NCBI GenBank assembly: GCA_951812585.1
Contig: OX638318.1
Coordinates: 958,819 to 1,022,818 of the forward strand
Length of the DNA stretch: 64,000 nt
Source: Rhodothermales bacterium
GTDB lineage: Bacteria; Bacteroidota; Rhodothermia; Rhodothermales; Bin80
Reading direction: 5' to 3'
Shown: piece after piece, positions 7,847 to 15,365 of the stretch
How the letters are laid out: each line of letters begins with the position of its first letter
Numbering within the stretch: the stretch's first letter is position 1
Program-made: the position numbers and the translations under genes
The notes under the pieces: model-generated
Told to the model about the DNA's origin: nothing
What the model saw: only the letters and a program-made list of their open reading frames with translations
Databases searched by the model: none

Positions 7847-9040
7847 CTAATCCGCCGTCATCACAAACAGCGGCACGTTGTCGAAAGAAAGATAGCTTGG
7901 CCGCAGGCGATCCTTGTTATAGAACCGATCCACATCCAACACCTTGTGTGGTGCGTTGATGCATTCCAGATCCGTACTGCCGTAGATGCCATCATGGATG
8001 TTGATAAGCTGACCGGAAACGCCCTCCAGGATAAGATCCAGCGCCAGGTTGCCGAACGCCATGGGCACAATGCAATCGAGCGCATCGGGTGCTCCGCAAC
8101 GAACCAGGTAGCCCAGGCGCTGATTGACCACATTGATGCGCTTGCCTTTGTTGTACTTGGGCGAAAGGTGCTTGAGCGCGGCACCCACGCGCGCGCCGAT
8201 GCCACCGAGCTTGGCATGCCCGTACTGATCTTTTTCAGTGCCCATATAGGACATGGACGCGTCTCCTCTGATCTTCGCACCTTCGGAAATAAGCACTACG
8301 GAGTACCGACTGCTTCGCCTGTTGCGGTCGTAAATCAGGAGTTCGGCCAACTGATCAATGTCAAAGTCGACCTCTGGAATCACACAGCGGTCCGCGGCAC
8401 CCGCCATAGTCGGCAGCAGCGCTGAATAGCCCGCATAGCGACCGAAGACCTCAATAACCAGAAAGCGCTCGTGTGATCCTGCAGAGGTGCGCAGCGTGTG
8501 CGACAACTCAATCGTACGCGTAACGCAGGTCCCGAACCCGATGCAGTAGTCCGTGCCCGGCACGTCGTTGTCCATCGTCTTCGGAATGGCTACCACTTTC
8601 ACACCCTCTTTGTGCAAACGGTACCCGTAGCTCAGCGTGTCGTCACCGCCAATGGGAATCAGAAAATCAAGCCCCAGGAACTCAATGTTGTCCAGCACGG
8701 CGGCAGTTACGTCATTCAACTCCGCCGTATAGGACGACCGCAAATGGAGCGGCACATTCGTGGCCGGCAGGTGGCTGGGACGCGTCCGTGAGCTGTGAAG
8801 GAAGGTGCCGCCGGTTCGTGCCGCCGGGTTAACAATATCCTCGGAAAGCTCCAGAAAGTTGTTGGAATTGTCTGCTTCGCGATCCGGGATCAGATCCACG
8901 AGTCCAGCCCAACCCCTTCGGACGCCCACAACACGATACCCTTCTCTCATCGCGCGAATAGTGACTGCGCGAATGGCAGGGTTGAGGCCCGGCACATCCC
9001 CGCCGCCCGTCAGGATTCCAATGGTGCCCTTGTATGCCAT
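7847..9040 (-). CDS. 6-phosphofructokinase with pyrophosphate-type signature residues
   Basis: 397 residues of the PfkA superfamily: TGGGDVPGLN near the N-terminus, IGGDDT at 130-135, IPKTMDNDVPGTD at 152-164, and the MAGAADRCVIPE substrate region. Phosphorylates fructose 6-phosphate in glycolysis. Two family-diagnostic positions match the PPi-dependent type: Asp in GGDD (Gly in ATP enzymes) and Lys in PKTMDND (Gly in ATP enzymes). A reversible PPi-linked reaction is therefore the better prediction, although substitutions elsewhere can shift specificity. The gene is divergent from the small periplasmic protein at 9183, with 142 bp between them. Confidence 0.92.
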   Translation of the reverse strand: MAYKGTIGILTGGGDVPGLNPAIRAVTIRAMREGYRVVGVRRGWAGLVDLIPDREADNSNNFLELSEDIVNPAARTGGTFLHSSRTRPSHLPATNVPLHLRSSYTAELNDVTAAVLDNIEFLGLDFLIPIGGDDTLSYGYRLHKEGVKVVAIPKTMDNDVPGTDYCIGFGTCVTRTIELSHTLRTSAGSHERFLVIEVFGRYAGYSALLPTMAGAADRCVIPEVDFDIDQLAELLIYDRNRRSSRYSVVLISEGAKIRGDASMSYMGTEKDQYGHAKLGGIGARVGAALKHLSPKYNKGKRINVVNQRLGYLVRCGAPDALDCIVPMAFGNLALDLILEGVSGQLINIHDGIYGSTDLECINAPHKVLDVDRFYNKDRLRPSYLSFDNVPLFVMTAD

Positions 9041-9182
9041 ACGGTCAGGAAATCGATTATTACAGCGGAAATTTACGGCATGGCCGCGATACCGGCTTCA
9101 CCGCCGGGAAATAGCCCCATGCATTTGGAATAAAAACCCTCGCAAGGGAGTCTAATCCATTCATACTAACCGGTATTGTGTT

Positions 9183-9593
9183 ATGACTGCCAGATCTTCT
9201 TCCGTTGTTGCCGTATTGATGGTTTTCGGCCTCCTGTTGGCGACCGCCGCGATGGCACAGCCGAACAGGCCGCTCTTGGACCCAGCCGCAGCGCAGCAGC
9301 GCATGGCTGCCGAAATTGAGTCCGTCATTGAGCTCCTGGATTTGGAGGGCGAGGACGCAGACACCGTACGGGCCGTCCTTACGGTCCGCAACGAAAAGAT
9401 GACCAAAGCTAGAGAAAAGCTGCGCGCCGCCCGCGGCGACCGTACGCAAATGGGACAGATGCGTGAGTTCCTGGCTGCCATTGAAGAGGAAACCAACGCG
9501 GCATTGGCAGAACTCCTGACAGAAGAGCAGATGAAGCAGTATGTAGAATTCAGGGCAAGTCGGCGGGGCAACCGCCCGCGCGGGCCCCGCTAG
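9183..9593 (+). CDS. Small exported Spy/CpxP-like periplasmic protein
   Basis: 136 residues. Signal peptide to about residue 25 (VFGLLLATAAMAQ), then an all-helical, charged body with a region reading LLTEEQMKQYVEF, close to the LTxxQ signature of Spy/CpxP/heavy-metal-resistance proteins, and a basic tail RRGNRPRGPR. Such proteins act as periplasmic chaperones or adaptors in envelope stress. The MacAB-type efflux operon begins about 400 bp downstream on the same strand, which fits an envelope-stress setting. Its role here is inferred only from the small motif and the helical composition. Confidence 0.7.
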   Translation: MTARSSSVVAVLMVFGLLLATAAMAQPNRPLLDPAAAQQRMAAEIESVIELLDLEGEDADTVRAVLTVRNEKMTKAREKLRAARGDRTQMGQMREFLAAIEEETNAALAELLTEEQMKQYVEFRASRRGNRPRGPR

Positions 9594-9601
9594 GGGGCCG
9601 C
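9580..9601 (+). terminator. Strong hairpin spanning the stop codon of the Spy-like gene
   Basis: GCGGGCCCC (9580-9588) pairs with GGGGGCCGC (9593-9601) around the loop GCTA, with one G-G mismatch in nine pairs. The TAG stop codon lies at 9591-9593, mostly in the loop. No T tract follows, so it may serve as a stability or termination element of a non-classical kind. Confidence 0.4.
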
Positions 9602-10001
9602 ATCGGTCGGGTTGCATTGGAGCACACAGGGACTTTATTGGTATCATTTGGACAGCCCTTGGACCAGGATAGGCCGATCCGATTTGCGCAACCCGCGTAG
9701 TGTCAACCTGCATCTGGCTTCTGTGGTGCGAGCCCGGCCAACCGGTGCTGCCGCCGGACTACCCCGGTGGGATCCGCGGCAGACAGAACGTGTGGCGATG
9801 GTGGGCTCAGCTGCTAGTCCCAAGGATACAGCCCCATGTATGTCAGGCACGTATTTCGTGACACAGCTTCCCCGTATACAAAGAGCCGTCCTATCGACTC
9901 AGATTGCAATTGGGAATCCAACCGGTCACACAATCAACATCGCGGCGCCCTGACGGGCACTGCGACCACAACGTGTATTCATCCGTAAGTTTTCATCCGC
10001 T
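9594..10001. other. 408-bp intergenic stretch with no supported gene
   Basis: It separates the Spy-like gene from the MacA-type gene. A 113-codon open frame (9612-9953) and antisense frames translate to low-complexity-like sequence without motifs, so I do not call them. The promoter of the efflux operon should lie here. TATCATTTG near 9639 is one base away from the Bacteroidota -7 element but is too weak to call. Confidence 0.5.
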
Positions 10002-11297
10002 ATGAAGAAGCTAGTGCCGATCATTGTGATTATCGCCGCACTGGGCGCTGTCGCCTACTGGTACTTCAACCGCAACGGCGAAGAAACGGAGAGCCCCTAC
10101 CGCTTTGTAACCGTGGAGCAAGGCGATCTGGAGTCCGTTGTCGCAAGCACCGGCACGCTCAATCCCATCACGACGGTGCAGGTGGGCACGCAGGTCTCGG
10201 GCATCATCTCCGAAATCTATGTCGACTTCAATGACATAGTGAAGCGCGGCCAGATCATTGCCCGTATTGACACGACGCTTTTGACCAGCTCCGTGCGGGA
10301 CGCGGAAGCCAACCTGGAGCGCAACGAAGCGCAGCTGCGACAAGCCCAGCGCGAGTACACGCGCCTAAAGGCGCTTTTCGAAAAGCAGTTCGTAACCGAG
10401 GTTGATTTCAATCAGGCGCAATACAACCTAGACATCGCGATCGCCTCGACGAAGTCTGCACAGATTTCCCTGGAGCGGGCGCAGCAGAACATGTCCTACG
10501 CCACGATTTCCGCCCCGGTGTCTGGGACTGTGATTGAGCGCAATGTGGATGTAGGACAGACCGTGGCGGCCAGCTTTTCAGCCCCGCAGCTCTTTCTTAT
10601 AGGTCAGGACCTTTCCAGCATGGAAATCCTAGCCGCGGTCGATGAGAGCGATATTGGCATGATCAAGCAGGGGCAGGCTGCGCGCTTCACCGTACAGGCT
10701 TATCCGGAAGAAACGTTTATGGGCACTGTCCATCAGGTGCGGCTGCAATCAACCACACTGGAAAACGTCGTCAACTACACCGTAGCCGTGGATGTCGAGA
10801 ATCCCGATGGCCGACTGTTACCCGGAATGACGGCTACGGTGGACTTTCTAATTGAGACCGCCGACAATGTGCTTAAGATTCCTAATGCGGCACTGCGCTT
10901 TCGTCCCTCTGAGTCCATGTTCGCGGAACTCCGTGCACAGATGGAAGAGCGGCAGGCCGCCCGCGGCGATACCGCGCTTGGCCGGGGCGGCGGCGGACGG
11001 GAAGGCGGCTCCATGGGCGGCAGCTTTGGCCGCCCGGGCGGTAACGGAAGCCCATTTGGCGGCGGCGGTCCCGGGGGCTCCAGCGATCTGGTCATGCTTT
11101 GGTATGTGGATGATGCCGGCGCGCTCTCGATGGCGATGGCCCAGACCGGCATATCCGATGGCTCCATGACGGAGATCATCTCCCGCCGCGTTCAGCCGGG
11201 AATGGAGATTATCGCAGGTGTCACGCAGGTCGAGGAATCGTCCCGGTCCATCAACCCGTTCCAGCAGAACAATCAGCGCAGAAGACGTGGCTTTTGA
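10002..11297 (+). CDS. macA: MacA-like periplasmic adaptor of a tripartite efflux pump
   Basis: 431 residues. An N-terminal membrane anchor (about 4-22), then the HlyD/membrane-fusion fold: a first lipoyl half (VQVGTQVSGIISEIYV), a coiled-coil hairpin (about 90-160), the second lipoyl half (SAPVSGTVIERNVDVGQTV) and beta-barrel domains. It links the inner-membrane ABC permease to an outer-membrane channel. Between the last beta domains, about residues 327-363, lies a long glycine/serine-rich insert not usual in MacA. Seven bases separate the stop from the start of the ATPase gene, and the three genes form one operon. No TolC-like gene is present nearby. Confidence 0.93.
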   Translation: MKKLVPIIVIIAALGAVAYWYFNRNGEETESPYRFVTVEQGDLESVVASTGTLNPITTVQVGTQVSGIISEIYVDFNDIVKRGQIIARIDTTLLTSSVRDAEANLERNEAQLRQAQREYTRLKALFEKQFVTEVDFNQAQYNLDIAIASTKSAQISLERAQQNMSYATISAPVSGTVIERNVDVGQTVAASFSAPQLFLIGQDLSSMEILAAVDESDIGMIKQGQAARFTVQAYPEETFMGTVHQVRLQSTTLENVVNYTVAVDVENPDGRLLPGMTATVDFLIETADNVLKIPNAALRFRPSESMFAELRAQMEERQAARGDTALGRGGGGREGGSMGGSFGRPGGNGSPFGGGGPGGSSDLVMLWYVDDAGALSMAMAQTGISDGSMTEIISRRVQPGMEIIAGVTQVEESSRSINPFQQNNQRRRRGF

Positions 11298-11304
11298 TAC
11301 GCCG

Positions 11305-12066
11305 ATGACGGCAAACGATGTGATCATGCGCACGCAAAGCGTGCGCAAGGTGTACAACATGGGAAAGACCCAGGTGCATGCGCTGTGCGGCATTGACCTT
11401 ACCGTGCGCCGCGGCGAGATGATCGCGATCATCGGGGCATCAGGTTCCGGTAAATCCACCTTGATGAACATCATCGGATGCTTGGACTACCCTACGTCAG
11501 GAACGTACTTCCTAGATGGCGTCCAGGTAGAGACTATGTCCAAGAATCAGCTGGCCGATATCCGCAACCAGAAGATCGGCTTCGTCTTCCAGGGCTTTAA
11601 CCTGCTCGCCCGCACCTCGGCGCTGGAAAACGTGGAGCTTCCACTGCTCTACGACCGAAGTGGCCGCAAGCGTAAAATCCGTGCCCTCGCGCGCGAAGCA
11701 CTAGAACGCGTTGGGCTGGGTGATCGCATGGATCACGAGCCCAATGAATTGTCCGGAGGGCAGCAGCAACGCGTGGCTATCGCGCGGGCCCTGGTTTCAT
11801 CGCCCGCCATCCTGCTGGCGGACGAGCCAACCGGCAACCTGGATAGTCGCACCTCCGTGGAGGTACTGTCACTCTTTCAAGCGCTCAATGCGCAGGGCAT
11901 CACCATCCTTATCGTCACGCACGAGCATGATATTGCGGCCTGTGCGCATCGCATCATTGAACTGCGGGACGGCCTTGTGATCCGCGACGAAACGGTTGAT
12001 CAGCGGCGCGACGCCGCCCGCGAATTCACCAAGCTTACAGACCTCCAAACTGCTCCGGACCCATGA
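11305..12066 (+). CDS. ABC transporter ATPase, MacB/LolD type
   Basis: 253 residues from the ATG at 11305. A longer open frame starts at 11218, but it would overlap macA by 80 bp and add a basic, unstructured N-terminus. Walker [11 protein letters not shown]-loop FQGFNLL, signature LSGGQQQR, Walker [13 protein letters not shown] and the H-loop VTHEHD are all present. It powers the MacB-type permease encoded next, with which it shares a 4-base ATGA overlap. In E. coli these two functions are fused in one protein; here they are separate, as in many other phyla. Confidence 0.95.
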   Translation: MTANDVIMRTQSVRKVYNMGKTQVHALCGIDLTVRRGEMIAIIGASGSGKSTLMNIIGCLDYPTSGTYFLDGVQVETMSKNQLADIRNQKIGFVFQGFNLLARTSALENVELPLLYDRSGRKRKIRALAREALERVGLGDRMDHEPNELSGGQQQRVAIARALVSSPAILLADEPTGNLDSRTSVEVLSLFQALNAQGITILIVTHEHDIAACAHRIIELRDGLVIRDETVDQRRDAAREFTKLTDLQTAPDP

Positions 12067-13280
12067 AAGGATCCACCCTGATAAAGGTCGCTTCCCAGAG
12101 CATCCTCAAGAACAAGATGCGAACGCTGCTAACGATGCTCGGCATCGTGATCGGCGTAGGCGCCGTTATTGTCATGGTGGCTATCGGCCAGGGGGCCCAG
12201 TCGCAGATTCAAGAGCAGATCGACAACCTGGGCACGAATCTCATCGTGATCACGCCCGGCTCCAGCTCCTCAGGGGGCGTCAGCAGGGGCGCACAGACCT
12301 ACAACCGGCTGACGATCAAGGACGCAGACAAGATCAGACGCGAGAGCCTCTACATCAATGCCGTATCACCCGTGGTCTGGACACGGACACAGGTGATCGG
12401 GGGCAGCGGGAACTGGCGTACTTCCATCAACGGCGTATCGTCAGACTATACCGTGATCAGAAACTGGCCCCTGCGGTACGGGCGTTTTTTTGACGCCAGC
12501 GAGGTACGTGCACAGCGCCGCGTCGTCGTACTGGGCCATACGGTGGCCGAACAACTGTTCCAGGATGAGGATCCTACGGGTCAGCGCGTGCAGGTCCGTA
12601 ACGTGCCCGTGCAGGTGATCGGCGTACTGGAGCCCAAAGGACAAACGCCTGACGGGCACGACCAGGACGATGTCATCCTTGCGCCCTACTCCTCCGTCCA
12701 AACCCGGCTCAGCGGTTGGAGCCGCATATTCCAGATCATGGCCAGCACGCCTTCCCCTAACGAGGTTCCGCGGGCGCAAGACGAGATTGCCGCCATCATG
12801 CGCGAGTCGCACAACCTGTCGGAATGGGAAGAGAATGATTTCACCGTGCGCAACCAGAATGACCTGGCGGACGCGGCACAAGGCACCACGGAGGTGATGA
12901 CGCTTTTGCTTGCTGCCATTGCATCGATATCGCTCATTGTCGGCGGTATCGGTATCATGAACATCATGCTGGTTTCCGTCACAGAGCGGACGCGCGAGAT
13001 CGGGATACGGATGGCTATTGGTGCGCGCGGCCGCGATGTGCTGACACAGTTCCTGGTGGAGAGCATTGTGATGAGCATGATCGGCGGCATGATCGGCGTT
13101 ACTTTGGGATTCAGCTGCGCCACCCTCGTGGGGCGCGCCACCGGCTGGAGCACGACGATTTCGCCCGAGACCGTGATCATTGCACTGGTGTTTTCCGCTG
13201 GCGTAGGCATCTTTTTCGGCTTCTACCCGGCCCGCAAGGCGGCCGCGCTCAACCCCATCGACGCGCTTCGCTACGAATAG
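12063..13280 (+). CDS. MacB-type ABC transporter permease
   Basis: 405 residues. TM1 at about 21-45, a large periplasmic MacB_PCD domain (about 46-285), and three C-terminal TM segments of the FtsX type, with the conserved GIGIMNIMLVSVTERTREIG segment and closing PARKAAALNPIDALRYE. In MacAB pumps this mechanotransmitting permease drives export of periplasmic substrates such as macrolides or peptides without carrying them through the inner membrane. The start codon overlaps the ATPase stop codon, showing translational coupling. The substrate is unknown. Confidence 0.95.
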   Translation: MKGSTLIKVASQSILKNKMRTLLTMLGIVIGVGAVIVMVAIGQGAQSQIQEQIDNLGTNLIVITPGSSSSGGVSRGAQTYNRLTIKDADKIRRESLYINAVSPVVWTRTQVIGGSGNWRTSINGVSSDYTVIRNWPLRYGRFFDASEVRAQRRVVVLGHTVAEQLFQDEDPTGQRVQVRNVPVQVIGVLEPKGQTPDGHDQDDVILAPYSSVQTRLSGWSRIFQIMASTPSPNEVPRAQDEIAAIMRESHNLSEWEENDFTVRNQNDLADAAQGTTEVMTLLLAAIASISLIVGGIGIMNIMLVSVTERTREIGIRMAIGARGRDVLTQFLVESIVMSMIGGMIGVTLGFSCATLVGRATGWSTTISPETVIIALVFSAGVGIFFGFYPARKAAALNPIDALRYE

Positions 13281-13284
13281 CCCC

Positions 13285-13440
13285 GTGGATAGACCGATGC
13301 ACCGGCGATTGCTGCTAACGCTTCAAGCACGCTGATCGGCGGCGGCACAGACCTCAACGGCCGTGGATAGACCGACGCCCCAGCGATTGCTGCTAATGCT
13401 TCTGGTGCTGTCCATGATCGGCACCGGCGCAGATCTGTTG
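13285..13440. repeat. Diverged tandem duplication (78-bp offset) of the 5' end of the next gene
   Basis: GTGGATAGACCG occurs at 13285 and again at 13363, and about 75 bp following each copy align. Both begin with GTG in the same frame, but copy A lost a few bases and runs into TGA at 13333-13335 after 16 codons. Copy B is the working 5' end of the membrane-protein gene at 13363. Copy A is therefore a decayed duplicate of the start region. Confidence 0.8.
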
Positions 13441-13785
13441 CTCCTCGGACACTACGAAAACACCACACAGCAGCTGCCGCTCGGGATGATTGCACTGGCC
13501 TTGCCCCTGACCGCGTGGTACGTGCATAAACAGTCGCGTGCGAGTGCGCTCGCGTTCAACGGCGCCATGGTCGCATGCATACTCGTGGGACTGGCCGGGC
13601 TCTTTTTTCATTACCGGGGCAACGTCCTGTTTGAGCTGGAGATGCAGCCTGCCATGAAGGGACTCCCTCTGTTCTGGGAAGCGATTCGCGGTGCAACACC
13701 GGCACTCGCACCGGCCATGATGGTTTACACAGGGCTGCTTGGTCTCATCTACTGCCTTGTAAACGACCCAACAAACCATTCGTGA
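13363..13785 (+). CDS. Small four-helix membrane protein, unknown
   Basis: 140 residues from a GTG start. Hydrophobic segments at about 8-28, 39-52, 63-82 and 112-132 suggest four membrane helices. I recognise no family. The 5' end is duplicated just upstream (see repeat at 13285), and the GTG at 13363 is preferred because copy A is closed by a stop codon. Its TGA stop overlaps the start region of the next gene (GTGATGA), so the two are probably co-translated. It follows the MacAB operon by about 80 bp. Confidence 0.65.
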   Translation: MDRPTPQRLLLMLLVLSMIGTGADLLLLGHYENTTQQLPLGMIALALPLTAWYVHKQSRASALAFNGAMVACILVGLAGLFFHYRGNVLFELEMQPAMKGLPLFWEAIRGATPALAPAMMVYTGLLGLIYCLVNDPTNHS

Positions 13786-14471
13786 TGAACAAAGTCATCT
13801 GCGTCCTGGGCGTACTGCTTTTACTGTGGTCTTTTGCCGGGACTTCGATTCAGACAACGGGCATCGCAGCCGCGGGCCCGGAAGGCCTCGCGCCATGTGT
13901 CATGACCGCCTGCACGGGCATGCATCAGCGCGCCATGCTCAATGCCAACCTCGCGACCCGCGAGCAGCTGGAAGGCGCGGCCGATGCACCAATTGCCGAT
14001 GCCATCATCGCTGCGCGCCCGTTCCTTACGCTTACCGCACTCTACGAAGCGCTGGAACCGCTCATCGGAGACGAGCGCACGCGTGCGCTTTTTGCTTCTG
14101 TCAGCGTCCCGATCAACCTCAACACAGCGTCACGAGAAGAAATCCTACTCATTCCTGGCGTCGGCAACCGCATGGCGCATGAGTTCGAGGAGTACCGGCC
14201 CTACAAAGCCATGGCGCAGTTTCGGCGCGAGATCGGCAAGTATGTGGACGACGACGAGGTTGCCCGGCTGGAGCAATTCGTATTCGTCCCGATCAACCTC
14301 AACACAGCGTCACGAGAAGAAATACTGCTCATTCCTGGCGTCGGCAACCGCATGGCGCACGAGTTCGAAGAGTATCGGCCCTACACAAGCATGGCGCAGT
14401 TTCGCCGCGAGATCGGCAAGTACGTAGACGACAAGGAGGTTGCGCGGCTGGAGCGATTCGTCACCTTGTAG
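13782..14471 (+). CDS. Exported helix-hairpin-helix protein with a duplicated HhH unit
   Basis: 229 residues from GTG 13782 (ATG at 13785 is an equal choice). A signal peptide or anchor at about 5-30 is followed by one diverged HhH-like segment (LNANLATREQLEGA) and two nearly identical 59-residue ComEA-like units: INLNTASREEILLIPGVGNR, then MAHEFEEYRPY and MAQFRREIGKYVDD. The two units differ at only four residues. ComEA-type HhH motifs bind DNA non-specifically at the cell surface, but no competence genes are nearby, so DNA binding is an inference from the motif only. Confidence 0.8.
   Translation: MMNKVICVLGVLLLLWSFAGTSIQTTGIAAAGPEGLAPCVMTACTGMHQRAMLNANLATREQLEGAADAPIADAIIAARPFLTLTALYEALEPLIGDERTRALFASVSVPINLNTASREEILLIPGVGNRMAHEFEEYRPYKAMAQFRREIGKYVDDDEVARLEQFVFVPINLNTASREEILLIPGVGNRMAHEFEEYRPYTSMAQFRREIGKYVDDKEVARLERFVTL
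14105..14461 (+). repeat. Tandem 180-bp intragenic duplication
   Basis: Bases 14105-14281 and 14285-14461 align without gaps at an offset of 180 bp with about 15 mismatches, many of them silent. This is a recent in-frame duplication that created the second ComEA-like unit of the HhH protein. Confidence 0.92.
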
Positions 14472-14562
14472 GCCGCGTCGCCACAATTCACGGAGCATTC
14501 GTAAGGAAGCCGAGCAATAACCGGGCACTTGCGCGTTAAGGGTGCTTTGATCCACCGCGCGT

Positions 14563-14940
14563 ATGGACCCTCGCAGCTCGGCCGTCAGAAGCATCTTCGT
14601 GCTTGGAAGTATCCTGATCATTCTGGGCGTCGGCACATGGGCCCTGGTCGCCAATCCGGCCACTGATTTCATGAGGCCGGCACTCTTTGGCGTTGGCTTC
14701 CTGGTAATCGGCAGCGTGCTGCTGAAAGTGCAGGATTGGTATCGACGCCTGCTGATGCTATCCGTCCTGGTCGCCATCGGCATCATGGCACTCAGCTCCG
14801 GCACCGTTTGGGAAGCCGTGCGCGCAGGCAGCGACGCAGGTTTTTCGCCGGTCGCGATGCAGCAGTCAGTGGCTGTGCTCTTGTGCGGCGGCTTTGTCTT
14901 TGTGTCGCTGCGACGGCTGGCCTCTGCATCCACGCGCTAG
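14563..14940 (+). CDS. Small membrane protein, unknown
   Basis: 125 residues with four hydrophobic segments (about 9-28, 35-53, 62-80 and 98-115) and a basic tail LRRLASASTR. No family recognised. It ends two bases before the likely start of the RidA-like gene, so the two are probably co-transcribed. Composition and codon use look like the neighbours, which supports a real gene, but the evidence is only the open frame, the membrane pattern and the tight spacing. Confidence 0.6.
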   Translation: MDPRSSAVRSIFVLGSILIILGVGTWALVANPATDFMRPALFGVGFLVIGSVLLKVQDWYRRLLMLSVLVAIGIMALSSGTVWEAVRAGSDAGFSPVAMQQSVAVLLCGGFVFVSLRRLASASTR

Positions 14941-14942
14941 CC

Positions 14943-15332
14943 GTGGTGGGGCAGCGGTTCCATGGCGGCGCACCTTGGGAATCAACCGTAGGCTACGCAC
15001 GCGCCGTGCGCGTCGGATCCCATGTATTTGTTTCGGGTACGTGCGCCGTTGACGCTTCCGGCAGGGTCATCGCACCGAACGACGCCTACGCGCAGGCACA
15101 ACACATTATCTCTGTGATCGGCCATGCCTTGTCCGAATTGGGCGCTTCGCTCCGCGAGGTGGTACGCACCCGCATCTTCGTGGTGGACATTGCCGCCCAT
15201 GGCGAGGCTGTGGGTCGGGCTCACGGCGAGGCGTTTGGATCCGTCCAGCCGGCCTGCACCATGGTGGAAGTGACCCGCCTGATTGATGAACAGCTGCTGG
15301 TCGAGATCGAGGCGCACGCGATGGTCGGATAG
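14943..15332 (+). CDS. RidA/YjgF/UK114-family protein
   Basis: 129 residues starting at GTG 14943, directly after the stop of the membrane-protein gene. A longer frame from 14736 would overlap that gene by 205 bp. Family features: GAPWESTVGYARAVRVGSHVFVSGT at the start of the fold, VVRTRIFVVDI in the middle, and PACTMVEVTRL near the end. RidA proteins hydrolyse reactive enamine/imine intermediates from PLP enzymes, but this GAPWE subgroup differs from true RidA and its substrate is not defined. It converges with the smc gene 33 bp away. Confidence 0.85.
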   Translation: MVGQRFHGGAPWESTVGYARAVRVGSHVFVSGTCAVDASGRVIAPNDAYAQAQHIISVIGHALSELGASLREVVRTRIFVVDIAAHGEAVGRAHGEAFGSVQPACTMVEVTRLIDEQLLVEIEAHAMVG

Positions 15333-15365
15333 CAGACTGAAAGCCGACCATGCGGTTCGCCTGTA

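Noticed and set aside
9060-9713. Minus-strand 217-codon open frame opposite the Spy-like gene
   Set aside because: No signal or motif. The plus-strand gene has a signal peptide and an LTxxQ-like segment.
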